The translations under genes were made by a program, and so were the position numbers. A stretch of 64,000 nt of DNA from an uncultured Prevotella sp. (GTDB lineage Bacteria; Bacteroidota; Bacteroidia; Bacteroidales; Bacteroidaceae): contig CABUHE010000002.1 of the NCBI GenBank assembly GCA_902491375.1, forward strand, positions 62,001-126,000. The letters run 5' to 3'. Shown here piece by piece: positions 52,701-61,208 of this stretch. Within the stretch, counting starts at the first letter, position 1; the number at the start of each line of letters is the position of its first letter. The notes beneath the pieces were generated by a model. It was not told the DNA's origin, did no database searches, and saw nothing but the letters and a program-made list of their open reading frames with translations.

Positions 52701-53486
52701 TACGGCATTTCGGCTGACCGCCGTGAGCCGTCAGGTATTAAGGCTGCGATCATCCGTGAGAAAGGAACCAACGGCGAACGTGAGATGGCTTACTCTCTGT
52801 ATCTTGCCGGATTCGACGTTAAGGACGTTATGATGACCGACCTGATTGAGGGCCGCGAGACTCTCGAAGATATCAATATGATTGTCTTCTGTGGTGGTTT
52901 CTCTAACTCAGACGTACTCGGCAGTGCCAAGGGTTGGGCAGGAGCGTTCCTCTTCAATCCTAAGGCTAAAGAGGCTCTCGATAAGTTCTATGCACGTGAA
53001 GACACTCTGTCGCTCGGTATCTGTAACGGTTGTCAGCTTATGGTTGAGCTTAACCTCATCAATCCGGAGCACAGCAAGAAAGCCAAGATGCTGCATAACG
53101 ACTCACATAAGTTTGAGAGTGCGTTCCTCGGACTCGATATTCCGCAGAACAACAGCGTAATGTTCAGCTCGCTCAGCGGCAGCAGTCTCGGCATCTGGGT
53201 AGCTCACGGAGAAGGCAAGTTCTACCTGCCGGAAGGCGAGGACAAGTACAACGTTGTTGCGAAATACCACTATGCTGAATATCCGGGCAATCCTAACGGT
53301 TCTGACTATGCCGTTGCCGGTATCTGCTCAGCTGACGGTCGTCATCTCGCAATGATGCCTCACCTTGAGCGTGCGATATTCCCCTGGCAGAACGCATGGT
53401 ACCCGGCTGACCGTCTTGCAGACGATGTTACGCCGTGGATAGAGGCATTCGTCAATGCGCGCAAGTGGATTGAAAGCAAGAAATAG
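49758..53486 (+). CDS. purL: Phosphoribosylformylglycinamidine synthase, large single-chain type
   Basis: A 1242-aa cytosolic enzyme of purine synthesis that converts FGAR and glutamine to FGAM with ATP. N-terminal PurS-like part, two AIRS-like halves (SEHCRHK near 170, LKAETHNFPT and GTGGEIRDRMGGG around 250, TGKDSLSM near 730), and a C-terminal glutaminase with nucleophile C1089 in LGICNGCQ and the His of APHLER-like MMPHLERA. This is the long E. coli-type PurL, not the three-protein version. It stands alone with its own promoter. Confidence 0.95.
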   Translation: MILFFRTPSKSVIATEVDHQLNNDEIKELCWLYGDATLVEDNSLSGYFVGPRREMITPWSTNAVEITQNMNLKGISRIEEYFPVSSKDADYDPMLQRMYEGIDQNVFTVNHKPEPIKHVDNLEEYNEQEGLALSPEEIEYLHKIEKELGRPLTDSEIFGFAQINSEHCRHKIFGGVFIIDGKEMESSLFNMIKKTTKENPHKILSAYKDNVAFAQGPVIEQFAPEDQSTSDYFRVKDIESVISLKAETHNFPTTVEPFNGAATGTGGEIRDRMGGGTGSWPIAGTAVYMTAYPRLKDTDTAHKRDWEDILPVRKWLYQTPEQILIKASNGASDFGNKFGQPLICGSVLTFEHKEGDEKYAYDKVIMLAGGVGYGTKRDCLKKEPKKGNKIVVVGGDNYRIGLGGGSVSSVDTGRYSNGIELNAVQRANPEMQKRAYNLVRALCEEDVNPVVSIHDHGSAGHVNCLSELVEECGGQIDMTKLPIGDKTLSSKEIIANESQERMGLLIDEKHIEHVRKIAERERAPLYVVGETTGDAHFSFVQGDGVKPFDLDVAQMFGHSPKTYMKDNTVERPYEDVSYTKSDVDSVLDGYVSRVLQLEAVACKDWLTNKVDRSVTGKIARQQCQGRIQLPLSDCGVVALDYRGKKGIATALGHAPQAGLASPEAGSVLSVAESLTNIVWAPLEEGLDSVSLSANWMWPCRSQEGEDARLYSAVKALSDFCCAIKVNVPTGKDSLSMSQQYPNGEKIISPGTVIVSSGGQVSDIRKVVSLVLVNDKKSLLYHIDFSYDELRLGGSAFAQSLGKVGDDVPTVKNPDYFRNAFNTVQELISNGWIMAGHDISAGGMVTTLLEMCFANVEGGLDISLDKFDCDDIVKMLLAENPGVIVQVSEDHKDDFEDLMDDNGVCYACIGRPDTASRKLKVTKGKFTHEFDIDAMRDVWYKTSYLLDRDQSMNGCAEARRDNYKKQPVVMKFNDSFTGKLAQYGISADRREPSGIKAAIIREKGTNGEREMAYSLYLAGFDVKDVMMTDLIEGRETLEDINMIVFCGGFSNSDVLGSAKGWAGAFLFNPKAKEALDKFYAREDTLSLGICNGCQLMVELNLINPEHSKKAKMLHNDSHKFESAFLGLDIPQNNSVMFSSLSGSSLGIWVAHGEGKFYLPEGEDKYNVVAKYHYAEYPGNPNGSDYAVAGICSADGRHLAMMPHLERAIFPWQNAWYPADRLADDVTPWIEAFVNARKWIESKK

Positions 53487-53503
53487 TTTTCTAAATAAGT
53501 AGT

Positions 53504-53592
53504 GGAGAGTACGGACAAGTGGAAGCGGTGTCGTCGCTTCGGCCGCATTAAGTAGCGGTTGGTCTGCTTGTCCGTCCTCTCCTTGATTTTTA
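53504..53592 (+). terminator. Long structured terminator after purL
   Basis: Arms with CGGACAAG / CTTGTCCG and GGAGAG / CCTCTCC enclose a GC-rich inner hairpin; then TTGATTTTTATTT. Confidence 0.7.
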
Positions 53593-53614
53593 TTTATTCA
53601 CAGATACTTATCAG

Positions 53615-54160
53615 ATGTCCAACTTTTATATTGATAGCTTTAAGACTTTCTTCAAGATAGGTTTGTTTACTTTCGGCGGAGGTTACGCCATGATTCCGCT
53701 TATCGAGAATGAGGTTGTAGACAAACACAAATGGCTGGATAAGGAAGAGTTTATCGACATAATAGCCATAGCACAGAGTTGTCCGGGCGTAATGGCCATT
53801 AACGCCAGCGTGTTCATAGGCTACAAGCTGAAGAAACTGCGCGGAGCGCTCTGCTCATGTCTTGGAACGGCGCTGCCGTCGTTCATTATCATTCTTGCTA
53901 TTGCAATGTTTTTCCATCAGTTTGAGGATAATAAAGTCGTGGCAGCGATATTCCGCGGCATACGTCCAGCTGTCGTTGCGCTGATAGCCGTGCCGACGTT
54001 CAGTATGGCGAAAAGCGCGAAGGTTACCTTCACAAACTGCTGGGTGCCTGTCGTCTGCGCACTTGCAATATGGAAGTTCGGCGTCTCGCCTATTTATGTA
54101 ATACTAATTGCCGGTGTCTGCGGATATGTTTACGGCAAGTACATAAAGCCTACCGAGTGA
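53615..54160 (+). CDS. Chromate transporter, first half-size subunit
   Basis: A 181-aa CHR-family membrane protein with FKIGLFTFGGGYAMIPLIENEVV at the start and AQSCPGVMAINASVFIGYK, the family's two motifs. Four to six helices. Short CHR proteins act in pairs; the second, related gene follows. Substrate may be chromate or another anion and cannot be read from the sequence. Confidence 0.85.
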   Translation: MSNFYIDSFKTFFKIGLFTFGGGYAMIPLIENEVVDKHKWLDKEEFIDIIAIAQSCPGVMAINASVFIGYKLKKLRGALCSCLGTALPSFIIILAIAMFFHQFEDNKVVAAIFRGIRPAVVALIAVPTFSMAKSAKVTFTNCWVPVVCALAIWKFGVSPIYVILIAGVCGYVYGKYIKPTE

Positions 54161-54257
54161 GCCGTCAGATGCCTCTGCCGCTCCTGCAAAGTAACGCAGA
54201 GCTGGCTTATGGGCATATTCACAGGATTAACTTATTATCAATTTTCAATTTACCGAC

Positions 54258-54833
54258 ATGATATTTCTTGAGCTTTTCATAACGTTTTTCCAGATAGGAC
54301 TGTTCGGTTTCGGCGGCGGTTACGGTATGTTGTCGCTGATTCAAGGCGAAGTCGTACACAATCACGAGTGGCTTACAACATCAGAGTTTACAAACATTGT
54401 CGCAATAAGCCAGATGACACCTGGTCCGATAGGCATAAACTCTGCCACATACTGCGGCTACACAGCTGTACACAACGCTGGCTTCGGCTATTGGATGTCC
54501 ATGCTTGGCAGCGTTACGGCTACGTTTGCGCTGATATTGCCGTCGCTGATACTTATCATACTGATAGCCAAGATGTTTATGAAATATATGAACACGCTTA
54601 CCGTTCAGAGTGTTTTCCTCGGACTGCGCCCTGCTGTCGTAGGCCTGCTGGCTGCCGCTACGCTGCTGCTTATGACCAGCGAGAACTTCAGCTCGCCCGA
54701 CGTAAACCCATGGCAGTTCTGGATAAGCTGTTTCCTCTTTGTCGCATCGTTCGTAGGAACGAAGTATTTTAAGATAAATCCGATAAGAATGATATGTTAT
54801 GCCGGTGCGGCAGGACTGTTGTTGCTTTATTGA
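54258..54833 (+). CDS. Chromate transporter, second half-size subunit
   Basis: A 191-aa partner with FQIGLFGFGGGYGMLSLIQGEVV and SQMTPGPIGINSATYCGY, matching the preceding gene in layout. The 97-bp gap between them has no terminator, so they should be co-expressed. The pair likely forms the antiparallel short-chain CHR transporter in the inner membrane. A bidirectional terminator at 54838 follows. Confidence 0.85.
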   Translation: MIFLELFITFFQIGLFGFGGGYGMLSLIQGEVVHNHEWLTTSEFTNIVAISQMTPGPIGINSATYCGYTAVHNAGFGYWMSMLGSVTATFALILPSLILIILIAKMFMKYMNTLTVQSVFLGLRPAVVGLLAAATLLLMTSENFSSPDVNPWQFWISCFLFVASFVGTKYFKINPIRMICYAGAAGLLLLY

Positions 54834-54837
54834 TATA

Positions 54838-54877
54838 AAAAAAGCAACCGCTTGACTGCGGTTGCTTTTTTGTTTTT
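54838..54877. terminator. Bidirectional terminator between convergent genes
   Basis: Stem AAAGCAACCGC / GCGGTTGCTTT with A-run and T-run on both sides, between the chromate transporter and the 194-aa gene. Confidence 0.85.
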
Positions 54878-55460
54878 ATTCCCATTTTATAGGAACATTC
54901 CGAAGTTGGATGTATGTAGAGATAGTACCTGAACGTGAGCTTATTCCAGCGTTGATGTAGTAAGTTGTGTAGACAACCGGCAGAACGCTGACCGTGGCAG
55001 GTACGTTTACCAGCTTAGACCATTCAAACTTCACAGGAACACCGACAGTAAGATTCTTTGACGGTGAGCCAGTGTTGCTCTTATACTCATTGCCGTCGGC
55101 ATCGTAGGCAGTTACGTTGTTGTCGCCGATGTGGGCGTTTGAGTAGTTCAGGTCTTTCGCTGTGGCTTTCACGTAGATGGTTACCGTGTTGCCGGCAGCG
55201 TTGCCTATTGCTTCAACAAATTCCACATCAAAATGCTTTGAGGCAGGATTGCTCACGCCTACGCCGTTGGCCGAGGTGACGAATGCAGCTCCGGCGTTCT
55301 TGGCAGTGGCTTCAGTACTTGAGGGTTCTCCGATGATTGTTTCTTTCACAACTTCTGCCGCAGCCTCTTTAAGTTTCTTGAAAAACTGGGCATCGGCATG
55401 TTGCGGTATTGCGAAGAGGGCTATCGCCACGACGCAAATTGTGCGGATTGCTTTTTTCAT
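54876..55460 (-). CDS. Secreted protein of unknown function (194 aa)
   Basis: Signal peptide to ~24 (QHADA). A short helical segment FFKKLKEAAAEVVKETI follows, then a beta-rich domain with ASKHFDVEFVEAIGNAAGNTVTIYVKAT, looking like a small Ig- or DUF-type sandwich that binds a partner. No family recognised. It ends at a shared terminator; TATTTTTG at 55548 is its likely -7 element. Confidence 0.65.
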   Translation of the reverse strand: MKKAIRTICVVAIALFAIPQHADAQFFKKLKEAAAEVVKETIIGEPSSTEATAKNAGAAFVTSANGVGVSNPASKHFDVEFVEAIGNAAGNTVTIYVKATAKDLNYSNAHIGDNNVTAYDADGNEYKSNTGSPSKNLTVGVPVKFEWSKLVNVPATVSVLPVVYTTYYINAGISSRSGTISTYIQLRNVPIKWE

Positions 55461-55547
55461 AGTCGTAAGTTTTTATTAGTTAATATTTTTAGCTTACCGT
55501 GTGGTGGTGCCTTCTGGTTGTTTTTACAATATCAATTGCTTGTGTTG

Positions 55548-55555
55548 CAAAAATA
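55548..55555 (-). promoter_or_regulatory. -7 element TATTTTTG before the 194-aa gene
   Basis: CAAAAATA on +, ~88 bp before the start codon on the minus strand. Confidence 0.45.
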
Positions 55556-55763
55556 TACATTATTCCTAATCATACAATAACGGTTTTCCGTGAAATTCAG
55601 TGTAAACAGTAAGTAGACACGCATTTCACAACTGTTTTTGGTTGGTTAAGATATGTTTTTGCACATATGTTTTGTGTTAAAAATCATTTGTGTCTGTATT
55701 TTGTAAGCATAGTAAATGCAACTCCTGACAGCCTGTCTGTAAATGCGGTAAGACATAGATTCT

Positions 55764-55851
55764 AAAAAAGCCTCTTTTGCGTTGTAAACGATGCTCTTTT
55801 ATCGTGTGAAAGGTACTCTTTTACACGATGAAAGATACTCTTTTGCATGGC
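55764..55851. repeat. Array F of the 22-bp repeat family (4 units)
   Basis: Units start at 55764, 55786, 55808 and 55830. This is the only array in a divergent gap (55461-56132, 672 bp); the rest of that gap shows two promoters and nothing else. Confidence 0.85.
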
Positions 55852-56072
55852 AGTCATATTGCTCATGGAGCTTATGCACATCTGTATGGTACGTAATGCG
55901 TTGATATACAGTCTGTTATTGTTTGCATAACGGTGTTGGTTTATCGGGATGATTGTCAGCAGTTCGCATGAGGACGGTGCATCAGGGCAATATTAAAATG
56001 TAGTCTGTTATCTGTAATTTTTATGTATGATAGATTAATAATGAATAAAAACTAACATTTTCCTGTCAAAAG

Positions 56073-56104
56073 TTTCGTCTTGTGGCATAAATTTAGTAAT
56101 TTTG
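56073..56104 (+). promoter_or_regulatory. Promoter of the XRE-cupin gene
   Basis: TTTC (56073) and TAATTTTG (56097) with 20 bp between; ATG at 56133. Confidence 0.55.
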
Positions 56105-56132
56105 TCTCAAATATCACTAAAACAATTTCTAA

Positions 56133-56687
56133 ATGGAAGATGCAATAAAACAAATCGGAGAACGTTTGAAAGGTCTTCGTGATGTGCTCGATATTCAGGC
56201 ACAGGAAGTGGCCGACCTCTGTGGTATATCGCTTGAAGCATATCTCAAAGTAGAGGAAGGTGAGTCTGAGCTGTCAGTCAGCAGTATGCAGAAAATATCA
56301 AAAAAATACGGCATTAGTCTTGATGTCCTGTTGTTCGGAGTAGAACCTCACATGAGCTCTTATTTCCTTACACGTAAAGGACAGGGCGTAAGCGTAGAGC
56401 GTCGTAAGGCGTATAAGTATCAGAGCTTGGCCGGCGGATTCCGCGGCCGTAAGGCAGAGCCGTTCCTTGTGCTGGTTGAGCCGAAGCCTGACGACACTCC
56501 GCTTGAGAAGAACTCTCATGAAGGCCAGGAGTTTAATGTAGTAGTTGAGGGAAGTATGGAGCTGACGATAGGCAAGAAAGTTCTTGTGCTTAACGAAGGC
56601 GACAGCATTTATTTTGACGCTTCACAGCCACACTGTATGCGCGCTCTTGGCGGCAAGTCAGTAAAATTCCTGGCTGTAATAATTTAA
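56133..56687 (+). CDS. XRE-family regulator with cupin domain
   Basis: A 184-aa protein: helix-turn-helix (~5-65, QEVADLCGISLEAYLKVEEGE) and a C-terminal cupin (~110-184, HEGQEFNVVVEGSMELTIG and FDASQPHCMRALGG), which probably binds a small ligand. It likely controls the acyl-CoA ligase gene that starts 154 bp downstream. The gap between them carries GC-rich hairpins (GCGGTCA / TTGACCGC at ~56740 and GTTGCGG / CCGCAAC at ~56783). Confidence 0.88.
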   Translation: MEDAIKQIGERLKGLRDVLDIQAQEVADLCGISLEAYLKVEEGESELSVSSMQKISKKYGISLDVLLFGVEPHMSSYFLTRKGQGVSVERRKAYKYQSLAGGFRGRKAEPFLVLVEPKPDDTPLEKNSHEGQEFNVVVEGSMELTIGKKVLVLNEGDSIYFDASQPHCMRALGGKSVKFLAVII

Positions 56688-56841
56688 TTTATCAGATAAC
56701 GGAAGGAGCATTCCGACAGCTTCCGTACAGGTTGGGCTACAGGTTGGGCGGTCAGGTTGAGGCTTGACCGCTTTGCTGCCCATGTTGCGGTGTGCCGCCG
56801 CAACGGTGCTTCAGTATTAATATTAAATAGGTATAAGCAAT

Positions 56842-58506
56842 ATGATAGAAAGATTTTTGACTCAGACAAAGTTCACGTCAGTTGATGATTTCAAGAAAAA
56901 TCTGCATTTCATAGTTCCTGAGAATTTCAATTTCTCATACGACGTAATGGACGTATGGGCTGAGAGTAATCCTGATAAACTGGCACTCCTCTGGACAGAC
57001 GAGGAAGATGAGTGCATACGCTTCACGTTTAAAGACCTGAAAGAGCAGACAGACCGCACCGCTTCATATTTCCAGTCGCTTGGTATCGGTCACGGTGATG
57101 TTGTCATGCTGATACTTAAGCGCAGGTATGAGTTCTGGCTTTCAATGCTTGCCCTGCATAAGCTCGGCGCGATAGCAGTGCCTGCCACCCACATGCTTAC
57201 GACTCACGACATCGTTTACCGTAACACAAGAGCTGACGTAAAGGCCATAATCTGTGTAGGCGACGACTACGTGCTTGAGCAGGTTGCGGCGTCAAAGAAA
57301 GACAGTCCGTCATTGAAGACCCTTGTCAGCATCGGTCCTAAAGTGCCCGAAGGTTTCCACGACTGGCATAAGGAGTGGATGAACGTGCCGCCGTTCAAGC
57401 GCCCGGAGCATCCTAATACAAACGACGATATTATGCTGATTTACTTCACCAGCGGAACGAGCGGTGAGCCTAAGATGGTTGCCCACGACTTTACTTATCC
57501 GCTCGGACATCTTGTTACAGGCGTGTTCTGGCATAATCTGACAGCCGACAGCATCCATCTTACCGTTGCCGATACAGGTTGGGGTAAGGCAGCTTGGGGT
57601 AAACTTTACGGACAATGGTTTGCCGGAGCGGTCGTATTCGTGTTCGAGCATCAGAAGTTTACGGCTGAAAAGGTGATGAGGAAGATTGAGCAGTATCACA
57701 TAACATCGTTCTGCGCGCCTCCTACGGTTTACCGTTTCATGATACATGAGGATTTCTCAAAATACGATCTGTCGTCGCTCCGCTATTGCTGTACGGCAGG
57801 CGAGGCGCTCAATCCGGCTGTATTCGACAAGTTCTATGAGCTTACAGGCATAAAACTTATGGAAGGATTCGGCCAGACCGAAACCACAATGACACTCGGC
57901 ACAATGCCTTGGATGACTCCGAAACCCGGAAGTATGGGTATGCCTAATCCGCAGTATGACATCGACCTGGTGCGTCCTGACGGCACTCCTTGTGAGGACG
58001 GAGAAAAGGGCGAGATAGTTATCCATACTAATAATGGCAAACCGCTCGGTCTGTTCAAGGGTTATTATCGTGACGAGGAGAAGACCCGTCAGGTTTGGCA
58101 CGACGGACTTTATCATACGGGCGATGTCGCATGGCGCGACGAGGACGGCTATTATTGGTTTGAAGGACGTATCGACGACGTAATCAAGAGTAGCGGATAC
58201 CGCATCGGCCCGTTTGAGGTTGAGAGCGCGTTGATGACCCATCCTGCCGTTGTTGAATGTGCGATAACAGGCGTTCCTGATGACATCAGAGGAATGGTTG
58301 TTAAGGCAACCGTCGTTTTGCGTAAAGACTGGAAGGACAAAGCAGGCGATGCTCTTGTGAAAGAGCTTCAGAATCACGTAAAGCATGAAACTGCTCCTTA
58401 TAAATATCCGCGTATAATCGAGTTCGTTGACGAACTGCCGAAGACTATCAGCGGAAAGATCCGCCGTGTTGAAATACGTGACAAGGACAGCCATAAAAAG
58501 AGCTAA
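56842..58506 (+). CDS. AMP-forming acyl-CoA synthetase
   Basis: A 554-aa adenylate-forming enzyme that activates a carboxylic acid to its CoA thioester. Motifs: P-loop TSGTSGEPKMV, adenine-site EGFGQTETTMT, hinge YWFEGRIDDVIKSSGYRIGP and catalytic Lys in PKTISGKIRR. No signal peptide. In Bacteroidales this gene often follows an XRE-cupin regulator, as here. The acid (acetate, propionate, medium chain or aryl) cannot be fixed from sequence. Confidence 0.87.
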   Translation: MIERFLTQTKFTSVDDFKKNLHFIVPENFNFSYDVMDVWAESNPDKLALLWTDEEDECIRFTFKDLKEQTDRTASYFQSLGIGHGDVVMLILKRRYEFWLSMLALHKLGAIAVPATHMLTTHDIVYRNTRADVKAIICVGDDYVLEQVAASKKDSPSLKTLVSIGPKVPEGFHDWHKEWMNVPPFKRPEHPNTNDDIMLIYFTSGTSGEPKMVAHDFTYPLGHLVTGVFWHNLTADSIHLTVADTGWGKAAWGKLYGQWFAGAVVFVFEHQKFTAEKVMRKIEQYHITSFCAPPTVYRFMIHEDFSKYDLSSLRYCCTAGEALNPAVFDKFYELTGIKLMEGFGQTETTMTLGTMPWMTPKPGSMGMPNPQYDIDLVRPDGTPCEDGEKGEIVIHTNNGKPLGLFKGYYRDEEKTRQVWHDGLYHTGDVAWRDEDGYYWFEGRIDDVIKSSGYRIGPFEVESALMTHPAVVECAITGVPDDIRGMVVKATVVLRKDWKDKAGDALVKELQNHVKHETAPYKYPRIIEFVDELPKTISGKIRRVEIRDKDSHKKS

Positions 58507-58531
58507 AACATAATTACTCATAATATTGTGT

Positions 58532-58568
58532 TGGTGTGGACAGCCCATATTAATGGGCGTTCACACCT
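58532..58568 (+). terminator. Hairpin after the acyl-CoA ligase
   Basis: GGTGTG / CACACC arms with inner GCCCAT / ATGGGC. No strong T-run, so weak or regulatory. Confidence 0.45.
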
Positions 58569-58622
58569 GATTTTGCACTATATCAATAAAAATCTTAAAC
58601 ATCAATAAATAACTAATTTTTA

Positions 58623-59585
58623 ATGAGAACATTTATCAACGTAGAAGATCTTGGCGACCTTAGACAGGCTCTTGCCGAGGCAGAGGAGATAAAGAAAGAC
58701 AGATTTAAATATCAACAGCTTGGCAAGAACAAGACTTTGCTGATGATATTCTTCAACAACAGTCTGCGCACACGCCTCAGTACACAGAAAGCTGCCATGA
58801 ATCTTGGCATGAATGTAATCGTGCTTGACGTGAACGCCGGAGCCTGGAAACTTGAGACTGAGCACGGTGTTATTATGGATGGCGACAAGAGTGAGCACCT
58901 GCTTGAGGCTATTCCGGTCATGGGCTGCTATTGCGACATGATAGGAGTGCGCTCGTTTGCTGGTCTGACTGACCGTGAATATGACTATGCCGAGACCGTG
59001 CTTAACCAGTTTATTAAATACAGCGGACGGCCAGTATTCGCAATGGAAACTGCCACAGTGCATCCTCTTCAGGCTTTTGCAGACCTTATAACAATAGAGG
59101 AACATAAGACAAAGGCGCGTCCGAAGGTTGTCCTTACGTGGGCTCCTCACTGCCGTGCGCTGCCTCAGGCTGTGCCAAATTCGTTCGCACAGTGGATGAA
59201 TGCTGCTGATGTAGACTTTGTAGTAACTCATCCGAAAGGTTATGAGCTTGACCCAAAGTTCGTCGGCAATGCCCGCGTTGAGTATGATCAGATGAAAGCT
59301 CTTGATGGTGCGGACTTCGTTTATGCCAAGAACTGGAGCTGTCCGGGCGTTACAAATCCTGATGATTATGGCAAGATATTGTCAAAAGACATGTCGTGGA
59401 CAATCGATGAAGCACACATGGCGGTTACGGATAACGGCAAGTTCATGCACTGTCTGCCTGTGCGCCGTGGTCTGATTGTAACCGATGACGTTATTGAAAG
59501 CCCCAATTCGCTTGTTATTCCTGAAGCTGCCAACCGTGAGATTTCGGCTTCAGTAGTAATCAAACGAATGCTCGAAGCTCTTTAA
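58623..59585 (+). CDS. argF': N-succinylornithine carbamoyltransferase
   Basis: A 320-aa transcarbamylase that makes N-acylcitrulline from carbamoyl phosphate. The carbamoyl phosphate motif is NSLRTRLSTQ (variant of STRTR), as in Bacteroides SOTCase, and HCLPVRRGLIVTDDVI is the C-terminal ligand block. From memory of the B. fragilis enzyme, residue 90 is Pro and decides succinyl against acetyl (Glu in acetylornithine enzymes); here DGDKSEH has Ser90. A small residue should still allow succinylornithine. It is unlinked from the arg operon at 37.7-43.3 kb. Confidence 0.85.
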   Translation: MRTFINVEDLGDLRQALAEAEEIKKDRFKYQQLGKNKTLLMIFFNNSLRTRLSTQKAAMNLGMNVIVLDVNAGAWKLETEHGVIMDGDKSEHLLEAIPVMGCYCDMIGVRSFAGLTDREYDYAETVLNQFIKYSGRPVFAMETATVHPLQAFADLITIEEHKTKARPKVVLTWAPHCRALPQAVPNSFAQWMNAADVDFVVTHPKGYELDPKFVGNARVEYDQMKALDGADFVYAKNWSCPGVTNPDDYGKILSKDMSWTIDEAHMAVTDNGKFMHCLPVRRGLIVTDDVIESPNSLVIPEAANREISASVVIKRMLEAL

Positions 59586-59608
59586 TTACAAATAAAATAT
59601 CTGTGATA

Positions 59609-59671
59609 GCACAATAAAACAGCCGGCAGGTAGCAGTCTTAACTGGATACTTGCCGGCTGTTTTATTGTGC
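59609..59671. terminator. Perfect 20-bp bidirectional terminator
   Basis: GCACAATAAAACAGCCGGCA at 59609 and its exact complement at 59652, between convergent argF' and murF; A/T tracts on both sides. Confidence 0.85.
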
Positions 59672-59704
59672 TTTTATATCTTTTTCTTATAATATTCTGT
59701 GGCT

Positions 59705-61003
59705 TTACAACAGTTGTGGCAGCTGGAAAAGCTTCATAGAGTTGCTGCCTTTTATAAGTATGCAGTAACCTTCGGGACGTTTTGCAGCGATAGATTCTTT
59801 TACTTCTTCAACGTTCTTGAACTTACGGAAATCACAGTCTGTGTGTGAGAACTCATCTCCTACGAGCCAGACTACGTCAAACTTTGCCTCTTTCAGCATG
59901 TCAACAACGTGCTGATGCTCCTCTGCGCTTACCGCACCAAGCTCGCCCATGTCGCCGAGTATTGCCATTTTCCTTTCAGTCTTTATCTCCTTGAAGTTGC
60001 TTATGGCGGCGTTCATGCTTGTAGGATTGGCGTTGTAAGCATCGATGATGAGGCTGTTGTATGGCGTCTTTTCCAGTTCTGAGCGGTTGTTCTTGGGCAC
60101 GTATGACGACAGAGCGTGGTCAATCTGTTCAGGAGTAACGCCGAATTTCAGTCCGGCACATGCTGCGGCGAGCATGTTCATAACGTTGTAACTGCCTATA
60201 ATATGTGTCTTTACGTCGCGCCATTCGCCGTCGCGTGTATGCCAGCGGAAGTTCAGATACGGGTCGCATACAGTCGTTTCGCCTGTTGCTTCAGCATCTT
60301 CTACACCGGTTAATCCGTATTTAATAAGGTTAAGTCCGTGTGAAATGCCCATCAGATGCTCATCACCAGCGTTGATAAAGGCTGTACCTCCGTGTTCGCG
60401 CAGATAGTCATAGAGTTCGCCTTTTGTGCGTATTACTCCTTCAAATGAGCCGAATCCCTTCAAATGAGCTTTTCCGACGTTGGTTATCAGACCGTAGTCT
60501 GGTTCAACAATGTCTACCAGTGTCTTGATGTCTCCGGGATGGCTTGCGCCCATTTCAACAACCGCAATCTCATGTTCAGGTTTCAGTCTGAGCAGAGTTT
60601 TCGGCACACCTATGTCGTTGTTGAAGTTTCCTTGTGTATAAAGAACGTTGTAGCGCTCGCCTAAAACAGCAGCAAGCAGCTCCTTCGTTGTAGTCTTTCC
60701 GTTAGTACCTGTTATTCCGATAATCTTCGTTCCAAGTTCGCGGCGGTGGTAGTTAGCCAGCAGTTGCAGAGTTTTCAGACAGTCGTCAGTGAGGATATAG
60801 CGGCTGTCGCCTTCCTCAACGAATTCGCGTTCGTCTACAACTGCGTATGCACAGCCTTGTTCAAGGGCTTTCTTGGCAAAGGCATTACCGTCAAACGATG
60901 CGCCTTTAAGTGCGAAGAAGATAGAGCCTTCAGGGCAGTCGCGGCTGTCTGTTGTTACCAGCGGATGCTCTTTGAAGATTCTGTATAATTCTGATATGTC
61001 CAT
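59705..61003 (-). CDS. murF: UDP-N-acetylmuramoyl-tripeptide--D-alanyl-D-alanine ligase
   Basis: A 432-aa cytosolic Mur ligase that adds D-Ala-D-Ala to the peptidoglycan precursor. N-terminal domain with DSRDCPEGSIFFALKG, ATP loop GTNGKTTT (99-106), central ligase domain (VVEMGASHPGDI), and C-terminal domain (IIDAYNANPTSM). Length is normal. It is alone here; TACTTTTG at 61024 is the likely -7 element. Confidence 0.94.
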   Translation of the reverse strand: MDISELYRIFKEHPLVTTDSRDCPEGSIFFALKGASFDGNAFAKKALEQGCAYAVVDEREFVEEGDSRYILTDDCLKTLQLLANYHRRELGTKIIGITGTNGKTTTKELLAAVLGERYNVLYTQGNFNNDIGVPKTLLRLKPEHEIAVVEMGASHPGDIKTLVDIVEPDYGLITNVGKAHLKGFGSFEGVIRTKGELYDYLREHGGTAFINAGDEHLMGISHGLNLIKYGLTGVEDAEATGETTVCDPYLNFRWHTRDGEWRDVKTHIIGSYNVMNMLAAACAGLKFGVTPEQIDHALSSYVPKNNRSELEKTPYNSLIIDAYNANPTSMNAAISNFKEIKTERKMAILGDMGELGAVSAEEHQHVVDMLKEAKFDVVWLVGDEFSHTDCDFRKFKNVEEVKESIAAKRPEGYCILIKGSNSMKLFQLPQLL

Positions 61004-61023
61004 GTGTTATGATTTTATTTGTT

Positions 61024-61031
61024 GCAAAAGT
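61024..61031 (-). promoter_or_regulatory. -7 element TACTTTTG before murF
   Basis: CAAAAGTA on +, 21 bp before the murF start. Confidence 0.5.
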
Positions 61032-61096
61032 ATATCAAAAAAACGTAACATTAATGATTTTATATATAAATATAATTCGTTTTACGCATATTTTCT

Positions 61097-61104
61097 TACC
61101 TTTG
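61097..61104 (+). promoter_or_regulatory. -7 element TACCTTTG before the Cys-rich gene
   Basis: TACCTTTG on +, ~105 bp before the start codon. Confidence 0.5.
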
Positions 61105-61208
61105 TTTCCTGAATGTATATTGCTGAATATAGTTTAAGGTGATTTATCTTTAAGACTTAGCTTTATACATATAAATAATTTATTAAGAACAAATAAAACA
61201 TCTGAAAA

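Noticed and set aside
57757..58548. 263-aa minus-strand ORF within the acyl-CoA ligase gene
   Set aside because: Shadow frame of a gene with all adenylation motifs; no motifs of its own.
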